Positions 44,361 to 53,839 of a stretch of 64,000 nt of DNA are shown piece after piece (the stretch's first letter is position 1; each line of letters starts with the position of its first letter). A model generated the notes under the pieces. It worked only from the letters and a program-made list of their open reading frames with translations. It did no database searches and was not told the origin of the DNA. The stretch is taken from the NCBI GenBank assembly GCA_039180675.1, contig JBCDDC010000005.1:62001-126000 (forward strand), in the 5' to 3' direction. A program made the position numbers and the translations under genes. This DNA is from Thermohalobaculum sp039180675. Its GTDB lineage: Bacteria > Pseudomonadota > Alphaproteobacteria > Rhodobacterales > Rhodobacteraceae.

Positions 44361-45554
44361 TCAGTGGCTCGCGCTGCCGAGACCGACGCCGGATACGATG
44401 GAGCCCAGGACCTTGAGGCGCAGCCCGGCGGCTTTCACGACGCCGGTGGCTGCGATCACGTGTCCGAACAGGCCATCAATGTTGTTCGTGTAGGCCTGGA
44501 CGATGCAGCCGGTGCCGTCGAGCAGGATCTCCTCATGCTCCTTGTGCTCAAGCTCCAGGAGGACGAGGAGCGTGCCGCGCTCGCTTGCGCCGCTCAGATC
44601 GAGGAGGTTGCCGCTCGGCACGATCTGCCCGCGCGCGACCGCGGGCTGGATGGCGACGACCCGCGCCGGGAATACGGCGTTCACGAAAGAGAGGTTCGCG
44701 TTGCTCTCGCAGGCGATCTCGGCGGGCATGCCCTCGTAGATCGTCGTGTGCGCGACCTGCGAGAAACCCGCAGCGAGGCGCACGGGCACATCCTTGGGCC
44801 GGTCGGGGATGATGATCATGGCGGGGCTCAGAATGAGCGTCGACGCCGGGCTGCCGACCCCGAGCGCCAGCTGGCTCGTCATCCCGTCGGTGAAGCTGCG
44901 CACCTCGGTGAAGGCGAGCGCGGCCTTGGCGGACTGGAGAGCGGCCTCGGCTGCCTTGCGCTGGGCTGGCAGCGTCTCTTCGAGGTCGATCTGCGCGAGA
45001 TCGAGCTGCGCCTTCGCGGCGCTCAGCTCGGCCTCGGTTGCGGCCTTTGCCGTCTGGAGATCCAGCACGGCGTCCGCGGTGCCGACCCCGCGGTCGAGGA
45101 GCTGTTGGGCATCGGCCAGGTCATCGACGAACTTGGCGAGCTCCGCCTCGGCGGTCGCAACGCCCGCTTCGGCGATCGTCCTGGCGTCGACAGCCTTGCG
45201 CTCGGCGGCCGCGATCACCTCCAGCCCCGCCTCCGCCTCGGAGAGGGCTGCACGCTGCGCGCTGTCCTCGATCCGGAACAGGAGATCGCCCGCTTTGACG
45301 CGCTGGCCGTTCTGGACATGGATCTCCGTCACGGGACCGGATGTCTGTGCGACGACGGATACGGTGCGGAACGGCACGAGGGCGGCGTAGGTCTTTGGAT
45401 GGAAGTAGAAGATCGTGAGGAAGAGCACGAAGGCCAGGACCGCCCACATGAAGACGGCGGTCTTCATGGTCCAGACCGTGATCGGCTCGCCCCGCCGGCG
45501 CAGACGATAGTACTGGATGACCGCCGGGAAAGACGTGAACAGGAGCTCAAACAT
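44361..45554 (-). CDS. HlyD-family membrane fusion protein
   Basis: A 397-residue periplasmic adaptor. One N-terminal membrane segment lies at about residues 30-50 (AVFMWAVLAFVLFLTIFYF). A biotinyl-lipoyl half (VAQTSGPVTEIHVQNGQRVKAGDLLFRI) follows, then a long alanine/glutamate-rich hairpin coiled coil and a beta-barrel end (FSQVAHTTIYEGMPAEIAC). Such proteins link an inner-membrane pump to the envelope. No pump gene is adjacent. The partner is the small membrane protein upstream, whose stop it overlaps, an arrangement like E. coli yiaV-yiaW. Confidence 0.88.
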   Translation of the reverse strand: MFELLFTSFPAVIQYYRLRRRGEPITVWTMKTAVFMWAVLAFVLFLTIFYFHPKTYAALVPFRTVSVVAQTSGPVTEIHVQNGQRVKAGDLLFRIEDSAQRAALSEAEAGLEVIAAAERKAVDARTIAEAGVATAEAELAKFVDDLADAQQLLDRGVGTADAVLDLQTAKAATEAELSAAKAQLDLAQIDLEETLPAQRKAAEAALQSAKAALAFTEVRSFTDGMTSQLALGVGSPASTLILSPAMIIIPDRPKDVPVRLAAGFSQVAHTTIYEGMPAEIACESNANLSFVNAVFPARVVAIQPAVARGQIVPSGNLLDLSGASERGTLLVLLELEHKEHEEILLDGTGCIVQAYTNNIDGLFGHVIAATGVVKAAGLRLKVLGSIVSGVGLGSASH

Positions 45555-45933
45555 GGTCGTCCGGCTTCTCAGAGGGGCGATCCGCCGGCGCCGGATCGTC
45601 TTCGGCCGCCGCCGTGCGCAGGCTCAGATGGAAGCGCGACCAGTCCGCCGCCAGGGCCACGAGGATCGCGGAGAGCGGCAGGAGAATATGGAAGTGGTCG
45701 AGCGGAAAGATCTCGTAGAGCAGCGCTATCATCAGAAGCGTCGGAATGGTCTTTGCGAGCGGCGTGCCTTTCGAGCGGTGCTCTGCCCAGCGATCGAAGG
45801 CGGCGTAGAGATAGACGACCCCGTAGAGTGCTCCGAGTAGGAGCACGACGACCACAGCCGCGAGAAAATCGCCCTCTCCGGGCGGGACAAACCAGCTCGG
45901 CAGCTGATGCGCCTCGCCTGCGTGTTCTGACAT
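45547..45933 (-). CDS. Small inner-membrane protein, DUF3302/YiaW-like
   Basis: A 128-residue protein with two hydrophobic stretches (FLAAVVVVLLLGALYGVVYLYAA and HILLPLSAILVALAADW) and a short soluble tail. FDRWAEHRSKGTPLAKTIPTLLM connects them. Position directly before, and overlapping, a HlyD-family gene suggests the YiaW type of partner, a DUF3302 protein of unknown function. The assignment rests on layout more than on residue identity. Confidence 0.7.
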   Translation of the reverse strand: MSEHAGEAHQLPSWFVPPGEGDFLAAVVVVLLLGALYGVVYLYAAFDRWAEHRSKGTPLAKTIPTLLMIALLYEIFPLDHFHILLPLSAILVALAADWSRFHLSLRTAAAEDDPAPADRPSEKPDDHV

Positions 45934-46416
45934 GGGGCCTATCCTCGAAGATTGCTGGGTTCCAAAGCGACCTACCGCGCCGCGCGTGTATAGAGCATGA
46001 TCGTCCTTCCGTCGATTGAGGTGATCGCAGAACGGTCTCGTTCATGACGGCCTTTTTCGGCCATGGCGGTCTTGCGCCAGATCTTTCGGGTGAACGCTAA
46101 TTGCGCCGGGCGGAGGTTCGATTGGTTCGCGGACCAGCCCCGGCTGTGCTCCAGTATATACGCCCGGTTATGCTCGCTCGGATGCGCAGTCCTTTTCCAA
46201 GGCAGCCGATGGCGGGCAGAGACGCGCTCGATTGTGCCAAAGGCGAAGGTTTGGCTAAGCGCTGCCCACGCACTTGGGGGGGAAGGTTGCTCGACCCACG
46301 CACTTAGCGGACATTTGAGCTTTCGGGTTATCGATCGTGATGCTGCTTTGCGAGCATGCCTGAGTTCTGCACGAGATGCTGGTTCGTCACCTTGCGTTCT
46401 GGTAAGAGCGTTTTGA
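45934..46416. other. Gene-free spacer
   Basis: A 483-base gap between the TonB receptor's 3' end and the DUF3302-like gene. No frame has coding character. A short phrase (ACGCACTT) occurs twice near 46270 and 46300. The promoter of the DUF3302-HlyD pair is probably in its left part. Confidence 0.45.
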
Positions 46417-48852
46417 TCAGAAGAACCACTTTCCGCTGATGCCAAACCGCCGTTCGGGGCCTGCGACCCCGACCGTTTCAGCGCCGGGAAGCCCGGGGAT
46501 GACTGGCAACGCCGCAGAGGTGGCGTATCCCTCATCCAGCAGGTTCTCGACGAATATGGTGACTTGGAAATCGTCGCCGCGCAGGCCGGCGCGCAGATTG
46601 AAAAAGCCGAATTCGTCCAGTTCCGGCAGCACCGTGCCCGGGGCGTCGAGGAAATCGGTCTGATAGGTGAACTCGCCGCGGATGAAGGCATCGGCGAACA
46701 GAGCGTCCACTGGGTGCGCATATTCAGCGCTGACATTGACCGTGTGTTCGGGCGATGCCGGCAATCGCGTACCGGTCAGGTCGCCTTCGGGCGAGTCCGT
46801 GAAATCGGTGAACTCCGCGTCGAGATAGCCGTAATTCGCCGAAAGCGTCAGCCCGTCGATCGGCCGGGCGACAAGCTGGACTTCGGCGCCCACGCTTCTG
46901 GCATCGGCGTTGCCCACCGCGACAAAGGTGACCCCAGCGATATCAGTGAAGACCGTTGTCTGGAAGTCATCGACATTCAACAGGAACCCGCTGGCCGAGA
47001 CGAACAGGCGGTCGTCGAAAAAGCTGCCGCGAACGCCGCCCTCGAACTGTGTCGCGTCTTCCTGGTCGAACGTGGCCAGACCGAAAGGATCTGGCAGAGT
47101 GAAGAACCCCCCTGCCCGGAAGCCGGTCGTGAACGAGAAATAGGTCGAGATGTCGTCGGTCCAGTCGTACCTGATCGACGCGTTCGGCGTGAAGGCGGTG
47201 AAGGTCTCGCTGTCCGTCGCCTCCGGAACCGGATCGATAATAAAGCTCGTCAGCCCGGTCGAAACCGTCTCGCCGGATTGCTCGACTGCGTCGAGGCTGA
47301 AGCGAAAGCCGGCGGCGAGCTCGAACCGCGGTATCGGCGCCCAGCGCCCTTCGACGAAAGTGCCGAACGAGAACACCTCTTGATCGAAGATTGTCGCGAA
47401 AGAGCTACCATCGTCGAGCGCCCCGGCCAGAGGCGTGCCCGCAAAGAAAAAGTCGAAGGCGGGTTGCCCTGGATCAGAGAATCCATCGGATGAGACATCG
47501 ATGAAGGACACCGATGCGCCAAGATTGACCGAGGCGGTTCCAAGCCCGCCCGGTAGGGTGAATTCTTCGCCTTGAAATCTGATCTCGCCTGAGATTGCGT
47601 CCGTTTCCGTGTCAGTGATCGTGGTCAGGGCGTCCAGCGGTGTGAAGTCTGCGTCTGATGGGCCCTCGACGTCATTTTTTAGATACGATCCTCGCAAGAT
47701 CACGGTGCCAACGTCGAAATCATAGGCAGCGTCGCCCTTGATCAGGAAACGCTCAGAGCTTTGCTCGCCTATCGAGCCACCTGGAAACACCGGATCCTCG
47801 GCTGTGATCGACGCAAAGGTGGCGGCGCCAAATTCATCGAATTCCGACCGGTCGAATGAGAATGAGCCGTCCAGTGTCAACCGGTCCATCGGTCGCGATC
47901 GCAGGCTGAAGCGCAGGTTGTAGTCCTCGCTCCCGAGTTCATCCGGGCCCTCGCCGGCGACCCGAACAAAACCATCCGATGCGGATCCGGAAAAGGCCAG
48001 CCGGGCCGATAACAGCCCGTCGTCCAACAGGGGCTGGTTCAGGATCAATGTGCCCTTGCCGTCGATGAACGAGCCGATCTCACCCTCGAAGGACGCCTCG
48101 AACTCATCCGTTGGCTTCCTGGTCACGAAATTGATCGCCCCACCGACGGTGCCGCGGCCAAAATTGTTATTCTGCGGGCCAAGTACGGTTTCGACCCGTT
48201 CCAAGTCGAGGGTCGATTGGCCGATGCCCGCCAAAACGCTTGACGGGTTGGCAATCACGCCGTCGACAAACACGCCCACCGAAGGGGAGGTCGCGCTCGC
48301 GCCGACGGTGTTGCTGAAGCCGCGAATCGAGGGCTGGATCGTGGACGAGGTGCCGCCGCCGGTAAAGCTGACATTGGGCGTCGCCTGGATCACTTCGCGG
48401 GTGTTTTCGATACCGCTCTGCTCAAGCTGATCGCCTGAGAATACGATGACGCTGGCTGGTACGTCGAAAATCGATTCCTCAGTTCGCCGCGCCGTGACGA
48501 GGAGTTGATCGAGAACGACGGCGCCATCCTCGACGTCAGGTGCAACAGTGCTCGTGAGGACGACGCCATCCTCTCCCAAACTCTCTGCCCGCACATCGGT
48601 GCCGACCAAGAGCGCGGAGAGCGCCTCGCGTGGTGTCATCGTTCCAACGACCGCCGTGCTCACCTGCTGGCTGGCAAGCTCGCGCGTGATACCAACCTGC
48701 AGTCCGGTTTCCCGGCCCAACTCGGCAATTGCACTCGCCAATGGCTGCGACGGGACGTCGATCGCCATCTCCTGTTCGGCGACGACATCCGCCGGCATGA
48801 AGGTAAGCGCACTGACCGCCGTCGTCGAAGCCAACCAAGTGAAACGCGTCAT
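46417..48852 (-). CDS. TonB-dependent receptor with STN signalling domain
   Basis: An 811-residue outer-membrane transducer. A signal peptide is followed by an STN/secretin-TonB N-terminal domain at about 28-103 (IDVPSQPLASAIAELGRETGLQV). Next come the plug (EESIFDVPASVIVFSGDQLEQ, TSSTIQPSIRGFSN) and a 22-strand-type barrel ending in Phe (GISGKWFF). Receptors with an STN domain pass the substrate signal to a FecR protein, and fecR and fecI lie directly upstream. The substrate is probably an iron chelate, but other TonB substrates are possible. Confidence 0.93.
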   Translation of the reverse strand: MTRFTWLASTTAVSALTFMPADVVAEQEMAIDVPSQPLASAIAELGRETGLQVGITRELASQQVSTAVVGTMTPREALSALLVGTDVRAESLGEDGVVLTSTVAPDVEDGAVVLDQLLVTARRTEESIFDVPASVIVFSGDQLEQSGIENTREVIQATPNVSFTGGGTSSTIQPSIRGFSNTVGASATSPSVGVFVDGVIANPSSVLAGIGQSTLDLERVETVLGPQNNNFGRGTVGGAINFVTRKPTDEFEASFEGEIGSFIDGKGTLILNQPLLDDGLLSARLAFSGSASDGFVRVAGEGPDELGSEDYNLRFSLRSRPMDRLTLDGSFSFDRSEFDEFGAATFASITAEDPVFPGGSIGEQSSERFLIKGDAAYDFDVGTVILRGSYLKNDVEGPSDADFTPLDALTTITDTETDAISGEIRFQGEEFTLPGGLGTASVNLGASVSFIDVSSDGFSDPGQPAFDFFFAGTPLAGALDDGSSFATIFDQEVFSFGTFVEGRWAPIPRFELAAGFRFSLDAVEQSGETVSTGLTSFIIDPVPEATDSETFTAFTPNASIRYDWTDDISTYFSFTTGFRAGGFFTLPDPFGLATFDQEDATQFEGGVRGSFFDDRLFVSASGFLLNVDDFQTTVFTDIAGVTFVAVGNADARSVGAEVQLVARPIDGLTLSANYGYLDAEFTDFTDSPEGDLTGTRLPASPEHTVNVSAEYAHPVDALFADAFIRGEFTYQTDFLDAPGTVLPELDEFGFFNLRAGLRGDDFQVTIFVENLLDEGYATSAALPVIPGLPGAETVGVAGPERRFGISGKWFF

Positions 48853-48938
48853 CCGTCCCCCGACTGCAAAACTTCTGATGTCGCATTAACAACGGTCTCG
48901 GATGCAGGATGTCTCAGGTTCTCCGATAAAAGTTTCGG

Positions 48939-49835
48939 TCAGTCGGTGGCCATAAGGACCGTGAGCACGGGTGGGCCCGAGATCAGCCTTGCGCCGGTGA
49001 TTGCGGCCAGGGCTCTGAGTGCGGATTGCGGATCGCTCAGATCGAAGTTCCCGGAGACCCTTGTGGCGGCGAGTTCGCCACTGACCACAAGCACCTCCCC
49101 GCGCACCCGGCGGTCAATGATCTCGACGATTTCTTCGACGGCCATGTCCTCGGCGACCAGTTGATCGCCCCTCCATGCCGCGATGCTGTCGGTATCAATC
49201 GGGATAACGACCGCATCTGAACCCTGCGACCAGATGAGCTGCTCTCCCTCATCGAGTGACCAGCGCTCGTTTGCGATCTCCACATCGACGGTTCCCTCCG
49301 CAACGGCGATGGAAAGCCCATCGGCCCGCAGGGCCGTCTCGAAGATCGTCCCCCGCACGGTTACTTCCGCATCACCGGCGGAGACGATGAAGGGGGCGGT
49401 CTCTGCATCGACCTCGAAGAGCGCCGCGCCTTCCAGCAGTCTGACGTTGCGCACACCGATCTCGGTCTCATCGATGATCGCAGATCCGGCATCGAGATGT
49501 GCAACATCGCCGGAGCCGAGCTCGACGCGTTCAGCCTCGACCCCCGTAGAGACATCCGCGACAAGAAACGTGCGCAGCGGCGATGCACCTAGATAGAGTG
49601 CGGCACTCAGGCCAATGGCGAGTGCAAGCACGAGCATCGAGCTTGGCCGACGCCGGCTGCCCGAAACCCGCCAGCCGTTCTCGATTTTCCTGTAGGCCCG
49701 GCGCGCGGCGGGGCTCCGAGCCAGAAACGCATCGCGTTCTGCGAGCAGCGCTTCGTCATCAGGTGTTTCGCGCAGTTGCACGAAGATCATTGCTGCTTCG
49801 TCAAGAAGGCTGGTGACATCCTCTTCGTCGCTCAT
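48939..49835 (-). CDS. FecR-family anti-sigma / signal transducer
   Basis: A 298-residue protein. The N-terminal cytoplasmic DUF4880-like part (residues 1-62) holds FLARSPAARRAYRKIENGW. One membrane span follows at about 66-85 (SMLVLALAIGLSAALYLG). The periplasmic FecR domain carries VELGSGDVAHLDAGS, VRLLEGAALFEV, VSAGDAEVTVRGTIFE and a tail that meets the receptor's STN domain. It should hold or license the sigma factor until the receptor is loaded. It is 73 bases after the sigma gene. Confidence 0.92.
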   Translation of the reverse strand: MSDEEDVTSLLDEAAMIFVQLRETPDDEALLAERDAFLARSPAARRAYRKIENGWRVSGSRRRPSSMLVLALAIGLSAALYLGASPLRTFLVADVSTGVEAERVELGSGDVAHLDAGSAIIDETEIGVRNVRLLEGAALFEVDAETAPFIVSAGDAEVTVRGTIFETALRADGLSIAVAEGTVDVEIANERWSLDEGEQLIWSQGSDAVVIPIDTDSIAAWRGDQLVAEDMAVEEIVEIIDRRVRGEVLVVSGELAATRVSGNFDLSDPQSALRALAAITGARLISGPPVLTVLMATD

Positions 49836-49908
49836 GGGAGCCGCCTTACCCCATAATCATCTGGATCCACCTGAATAACGCACAGCCCGGCGGAATATCT
49901 CAGGTCTA

Positions 49909-50397
49909 TCAGTCCAGATGCACAACAATACGGACCAGGGCTCTGGCCACCATCCTGTGAGCGCTTGCCTTCGACATACCGAGGAGCCGGCCGATCTCCT
50001 CGAAACTGCGGCCTTCCAGCCGGCTCATCCGGAAAGCCGCAACCATGTCGGGTGGCAGTTCGGCCAAAGCCTCGGCGACGCGGCGCACCTCCTGGCGAGC
50101 GATGACGACGCGTTCCGTGTCGAGCCCTACGCCGCGCAGCATCGCGTGAGTGCTGAGATTCTTGGTCTCGACGTTCCGCCTGCGATGCCAATCCGTCGCA
50201 AGGTTCTTGATGATCTGAACGAAGATCGGTTTGGCCTTTTCGGGCGGATAGTCCCGTTCCTGCCAGCGCACCCAGCTTTCCTGCACCAAGTCTTCGGCGG
50301 TTTCAACCTGCCCCACGATCGATCGCGCCAAGGCCAAGAGTTCCGCCCTATCGCTCACGAAGACAGCTATGGCGCGGTCATCTCTCGATCCGGACAT
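49909..50397 (-). CDS. FecI-type ECF sigma factor
   Basis: A 162-residue extracytoplasmic-function sigma factor. Region 2 is at residues 15-75 (LALARSIVGQVETAEDLVQESWVRW), and region 4 at about 105-155 (LAELPPDMVAAFRMSRLEGRSFEEIGRLLGMSKASAHRMVARAL) with a helix-turn-helix. It is the first of three genes (sigma, FecR, receptor) on the minus strand, the standard order for cell-surface signalling. It should drive transcription of the receptor and perhaps itself. Confidence 0.93.
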   Translation of the reverse strand: MSGSRDDRAIAVFVSDRAELLALARSIVGQVETAEDLVQESWVRWQERDYPPEKAKPIFVQIIKNLATDWHRRRNVETKNLSTHAMLRGVGLDTERVVIARQEVRRVAEALAELPPDMVAAFRMSRLEGRSFEEIGRLLGMSKASAHRMVARALVRIVVHLD

Positions 50398-50613
50398 ACG
50401 AGTTCTTCCATCGTTTTCCCTGATGCCTGGCGAAGGAAGGATGGCTCGGCGAAGCGACGTTACACAATTGCAGACCGTATGAAACCTCTGCGCGCCGCAT
50501 CTCCCGGCGACTGAAGGCCGCTAGTCGATAGGCCTGTCCATTTACACCGAACTGGTCGGACCGTCGAAACGAAGATTGAAAAGCAGGCGCGTCATTGGCC
50601 ATAGAGTCTCCTG

Positions 50614-51813
50614 ATGTCCTGCCCGCGACTGAACAATCAAAGCGCCCGTCGTCTGTTTCTCGACCGGCACATGCTGTTGCGTCCGACGTCGGGACCGGGC
50701 AGGGGCGAAGACCTTTACGGTGTCCTCCATAACCTCGGTTTCGTTCAGGTCGACAGCATCAACACGCTCGCCCGCGCGCATGATCTGATCCTCTGGTCTC
50801 GCCGTGGCCAATACCGGCCGCGTGCGCTGGAGAACCTTGTCGCTCGCCATCGGACGGCATTCGAACACTGGACGCACGACGCGGCCATTGTTCCGATGCC
50901 TTTCTACCCGATGTGGCGGCTGAAGTTCGAACGGGATGAGGCGCGCATGCGGGCGCGCTGGTCCGCGGATCGGAGAGATGGGTGGGAAGGCGAAATCGAC
51001 ACCGTGCTCCGCCACGTAACCGACCACGGCCCGGCCTGCTCAACCGATGTGGGCGGTGACGAGAGAAAGGGCTCTTCGGGCTGGTGGGACTGGCATCCAT
51101 CCAAGACGGCGCTGGAGTTCCTCTGGAGGTCTGGCCGCTTGGCGCTCTGCCATCGTCGGGGCTTCCGGAAATTCTTCGATCTGACCGAGCGCGTCATCCC
51201 GGCGGAGTACCTGAACCGGCGGAGCGACGACGACGAGATCGTGGACTGGGCGATGTCGGAGGCGCTCCGGCGCCTCGGCTTCGGCACGAGCGGCGAACTC
51301 GCCGCCTTCTTCGACATCGTGAAAAGGGAGGAGGCGCGCGCCTGGTGTGCGGAGGCGCTTGCCACCGGCCGCATCCTCGAGGTGGACATCGAGATGGCCG
51401 ATGGATCGCTGCGGCGCAGCTTTACGAGCGAAGCCGATCTCAACCAGCTGTCATCGCTGCCGGAGCCCACGTCCCGGGTCCGTCTGCTGTCGCCGTTCGA
51501 TCCGGTATTGCGGGACCGGGCCCGTGCCGAGCGCCTGTTCGGTTTCCACTACCGGATTGAGATCTTCGTTCCGGAAGCCAAACGGCAATACGGCTACTAC
51601 GTGTTTCCGGTGCTCCAGGGCGACCGCATGATCGGCCGACTGGATACCAAGCGGACAGGGAACATTCTCGAGGTCCGCGCGTTCTGGCCCGAAACGGGCG
51701 TGCGGATGGGCAAGGCGCGCACCTCTGGCGTGATGTCGGAGCTCGAACGGGTCAGATCGCTGGCAGGGGTTGATGCTATTGAATTCTGCAGCGACTGGCT
51801 GCGCGAGGGATGA
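50614..51813 (+). CDS. YcaQ-type winged-helix DNA glycosylase
   Basis: A 399-residue member of the HTH_42 family, which unhooks interstrand DNA crosslinks and removes alkylated bases. The catalytic QxD motif is Q45-V-D47 in GFVQVDSINTL. Further markers are the RAHDLILWSRR block, WTHDAAIVPMPFYP, and RLLSPFDPVLRDR in the last third. Its length is normal. It stands alone and is divergent from the sigma gene. Members without proven activity exist, but the key residues are present here. Confidence 0.88.
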   Translation: MSCPRLNNQSARRLFLDRHMLLRPTSGPGRGEDLYGVLHNLGFVQVDSINTLARAHDLILWSRRGQYRPRALENLVARHRTAFEHWTHDAAIVPMPFYPMWRLKFERDEARMRARWSADRRDGWEGEIDTVLRHVTDHGPACSTDVGGDERKGSSGWWDWHPSKTALEFLWRSGRLALCHRRGFRKFFDLTERVIPAEYLNRRSDDDEIVDWAMSEALRRLGFGTSGELAAFFDIVKREEARAWCAEALATGRILEVDIEMADGSLRRSFTSEADLNQLSSLPEPTSRVRLLSPFDPVLRDRARAERLFGFHYRIEIFVPEAKRQYGYYVFPVLQGDRMIGRLDTKRTGNILEVRAFWPETGVRMGKARTSGVMSELERVRSLAGVDAIEFCSDWLREG

Positions 51814-51870
51814 CTTTCTGATCGAAGCCGGTTCGCGAAAGCTTGGCAAAGAACTCCTGCCGTCGTCGCG

Positions 51871-52509
51871 TTACCAGCCGGCGAGCCATTGGCGCCAGCC
51901 ACCCGCCTGGGGCACGACCAGCGTACCGTCATCGGCAAGCGTGATTTTCTCTGTCCGCTCCAGAGTGGCTGAGTCGAAGATCCGGACGGAGATCTCCATC
52001 GGATCGCGCCCGGTTGCGGGGAAATTGATCGTGAGGGCCTCCGAAGAGGAGACGGGATAGGCGTACCAGCCCCCGGCCCAGACCATTTGCTCCGGTTTCG
52101 GTGTGTGCTCGGGAAGGGGCACGTTGCAGACCCCAATCGCCAATTCCGCATCAAGCGGTGTTTCGAACGCGAACGGGTTCTCCGCCTGGTGCACCATCAT
52201 CGACAGCGCCTCGAATTCAACGTCCTGGTCGCCCAGCGTGAATTCGACATCCTGGGCGAGCAGATCGGCATCCTCGAACGTGCCCTGTGAGAGGTTGTCG
52301 AGGTCGATCTCGCCGTCCGTGTTAACCAATCCGATCGCTTCTCTGCCGAACAGCCCGGCTACGTCGGTCAGAGGGATCTGGAAGTAGACGGCAACACCAT
52401 CTCCTTCGCGCGAGACAATGACTTCGGCTGCCCCAGCAGGGGGTGCGAACAACATGAAGCCTGCGAAGGCGAGGCCGTATCGTGTCGTGGATGACGTCAT
52501 GGCGTTCAT
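51871..52509 (-). CDS. Secreted protein of unknown function
   Basis: About 212 residues with a signal peptide (LAFAGFMLFAPPAGA, cut before AEVIV). The mature part is acidic and beta-rich, with no named domain. It contains VCNVPLPEHTPKPEQMVWAGGWYAYPV and ends in a Trp-rich GGWRQWLAGW tail. Start codons at 52509 and 52500 are both possible. It converges on the YcaQ gene and is probably periplasmic. Confidence 0.65.
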   Translation of the reverse strand: MNAMTSSTTRYGLAFAGFMLFAPPAGAAEVIVSREGDGVAVYFQIPLTDVAGLFGREAIGLVNTDGEIDLDNLSQGTFEDADLLAQDVEFTLGDQDVEFEALSMMVHQAENPFAFETPLDAELAIGVCNVPLPEHTPKPEQMVWAGGWYAYPVSSSEALTINFPATGRDPMEISVRIFDSATLERTEKITLADDGTLVVPQAGGWRQWLAGW

Positions 52510-52801
52510 GTAGGGCAAACCCATACCCAAGTGAAGCGCTGTAGGGCATGTTGAAGAGGTTCGAACAGGGCCGTGCCTGCAAAGGCGGGCGGGTGCTCGC
52601 CACAGCACGCGTTCTTGTGAAGGTTGGATTTCAGCTCAATTCGCCTCGGCTCACACTCCGCTTGAAGGCCGGTTTGGCGCGCGTGCGATGCTCGTTGCTC
52701 CGCGGAGCCCGGGCAAATCTACGTTCGAGTAATCGTATTCCTTTGCAGAATTGCCCGGGGTCTGTTCGAGAGAATTCGCATAGTGCTCGCGTCTCTGGGC
52801 T
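52510..52801. other. Spacer of 292 bases
   Basis: Between the secreted-protein gene and the GNAT gene, both on the minus strand. No coding frame with a ribosome site was found. It holds the secreted protein's probable promoter. Nothing else was recognised. Confidence 0.4.
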
Positions 52802-53401
52802 CTATCGGACGATAGGTTTCTTCAGCATCAGAACGTCGCCGGTATGGTGAGGCGGGCAAGGGTGCAGCCTGACGGGCTCCTTCGCCGCGACCCTGTAGCC
52901 GAGGCGTTCATACAGGCGCACGGCGCCGGTATTCTGGCTGTAGACCTGAATGCTCATCTCCCTAAATCCGTTGATCTTTGCAGCGTTCTCAGCCGCCGCG
53001 AGGAGCTTGGATCCAACGCCCCGGTTTTGCGCTTGTTCGAACACGGCGAGCGCATTGATGAACCACGTGTCGACCGACAGTTTCTCCAGAGCGACAAAGG
53101 GCGCAATCGGCGCCGGTAGGTCGTTGGGATCGTCTTCCGGCGCTTCAGTGATGGGGTAGCTGAGCACCATGCCCATTACATTGCCGTTCTGCTCCGCAAC
53201 CATGGCGTTGGTGTAGGAGAACCCGCCGCTCGACCGCTTGGCCCGCGCGATACCGACTTCCATCGGCGTTTGACCTTCGGTGCAGGCGCGGGTCCAGAGC
53301 CAGTTCGGAATGCCCTCGCCCGCCAGGTTGATGAGTTTGGCCAGATCTTCCGCGTCGGAAACCTCTGCTTGGCGAATGACGGAGACTGCATGAACGTTCA
53401 T
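52802..53401 (-). CDS. GNAT-family N-acetyltransferase
   Basis: A 199-residue acetyltransferase. It has IRQAEVSDAEDLAKLI at the N-terminus, then FINALAVFEQAQNRGVGSKLLAAAEN, which contains the acetyl-CoA pyrophosphate-binding Q/R-x-x-G-x-G/A loop, and QVYSQNTGAVRLYERLGYRV (motif B). The start is set by an AAAGGA site before ATG 53401. The acceptor amine is unknown. It is followed by a secreted-protein gene on the same strand. Confidence 0.88.
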   Translation of the reverse strand: MNVHAVSVIRQAEVSDAEDLAKLINLAGEGIPNWLWTRACTEGQTPMEVGIARAKRSSGGFSYTNAMVAEQNGNVMGMVLSYPITEAPEDDPNDLPAPIAPFVALEKLSVDTWFINALAVFEQAQNRGVGSKLLAAAENAAKINGFREMSIQVYSQNTGAVRLYERLGYRVAAKEPVRLHPCPPHHTGDVLMLKKPIVR

Positions 53402-53482
53402 GACTGATGTCCTTTCGATTTCTTGGGATTTTTGATCGCCGGGCGCAAAGGGACGCCCGGCGCTGTGGTCTGGATATGAAGT

Positions 53483-53800
53483 TCAGGGACGGACGTGAGC
53501 GTTATGGACCGGGCCTACGGGCACACCGGAGTCCCATTCCAGATCATCGTCCTCGTCGAGTTCGTTCTCACGCACGGTGCTCTCACCCGACCCGGCATCA
53601 GGCGTGGCGGAACCTGATTCTCTAGGTGCCGCAATCCCTCCTTGAGCCATTGCACCATTGCGCGCTGCTGGATCGCCAGTTGCGCTCGTGGACGGACGTG
53701 CATGTTCGACGCCCGTCTGCACGAAGACACGCGGATGGTTCTCAGCAATGCCGGCTGAGAAAAGCGCTAGTGCTGAGGACGTGAGCAATACGTTGATCAT
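53483..53800 (-). CDS. Small secreted, low-complexity protein
   Basis: About 105 residues starting at ATG 53800, with AGAGAG before it. A signal-like N-terminus (INVLLTSSALALFSAG) leads into a disordered, acidic and Ser/Gly/Ala-rich region with ENELDEDDDLEWD near the end. No domain was recognised. It lies between GNAT and homocysteine methyltransferase genes on the same strand. The coding call is moderate. Confidence 0.5.
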   Translation of the reverse strand: MINVLLTSSALALFSAGIAENHPRVFVQTGVEHARPSTSATGDPAARNGAMAQGGIAAPRESGSATPDAGSGESTVRENELDEDDDLEWDSGVPVGPVHNAHVRP

Positions 53801-53839
53801 TGGGTACTCTCTTCCGAACAAGTCAAAGCTCAGGGCCTG

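Noticed and set aside
44334..46019. Plus-strand frame of 561 codons
   Set aside because: Antisense to the HlyD-family gene and its partner; low-complexity Arg/Gly/Glu sequence.
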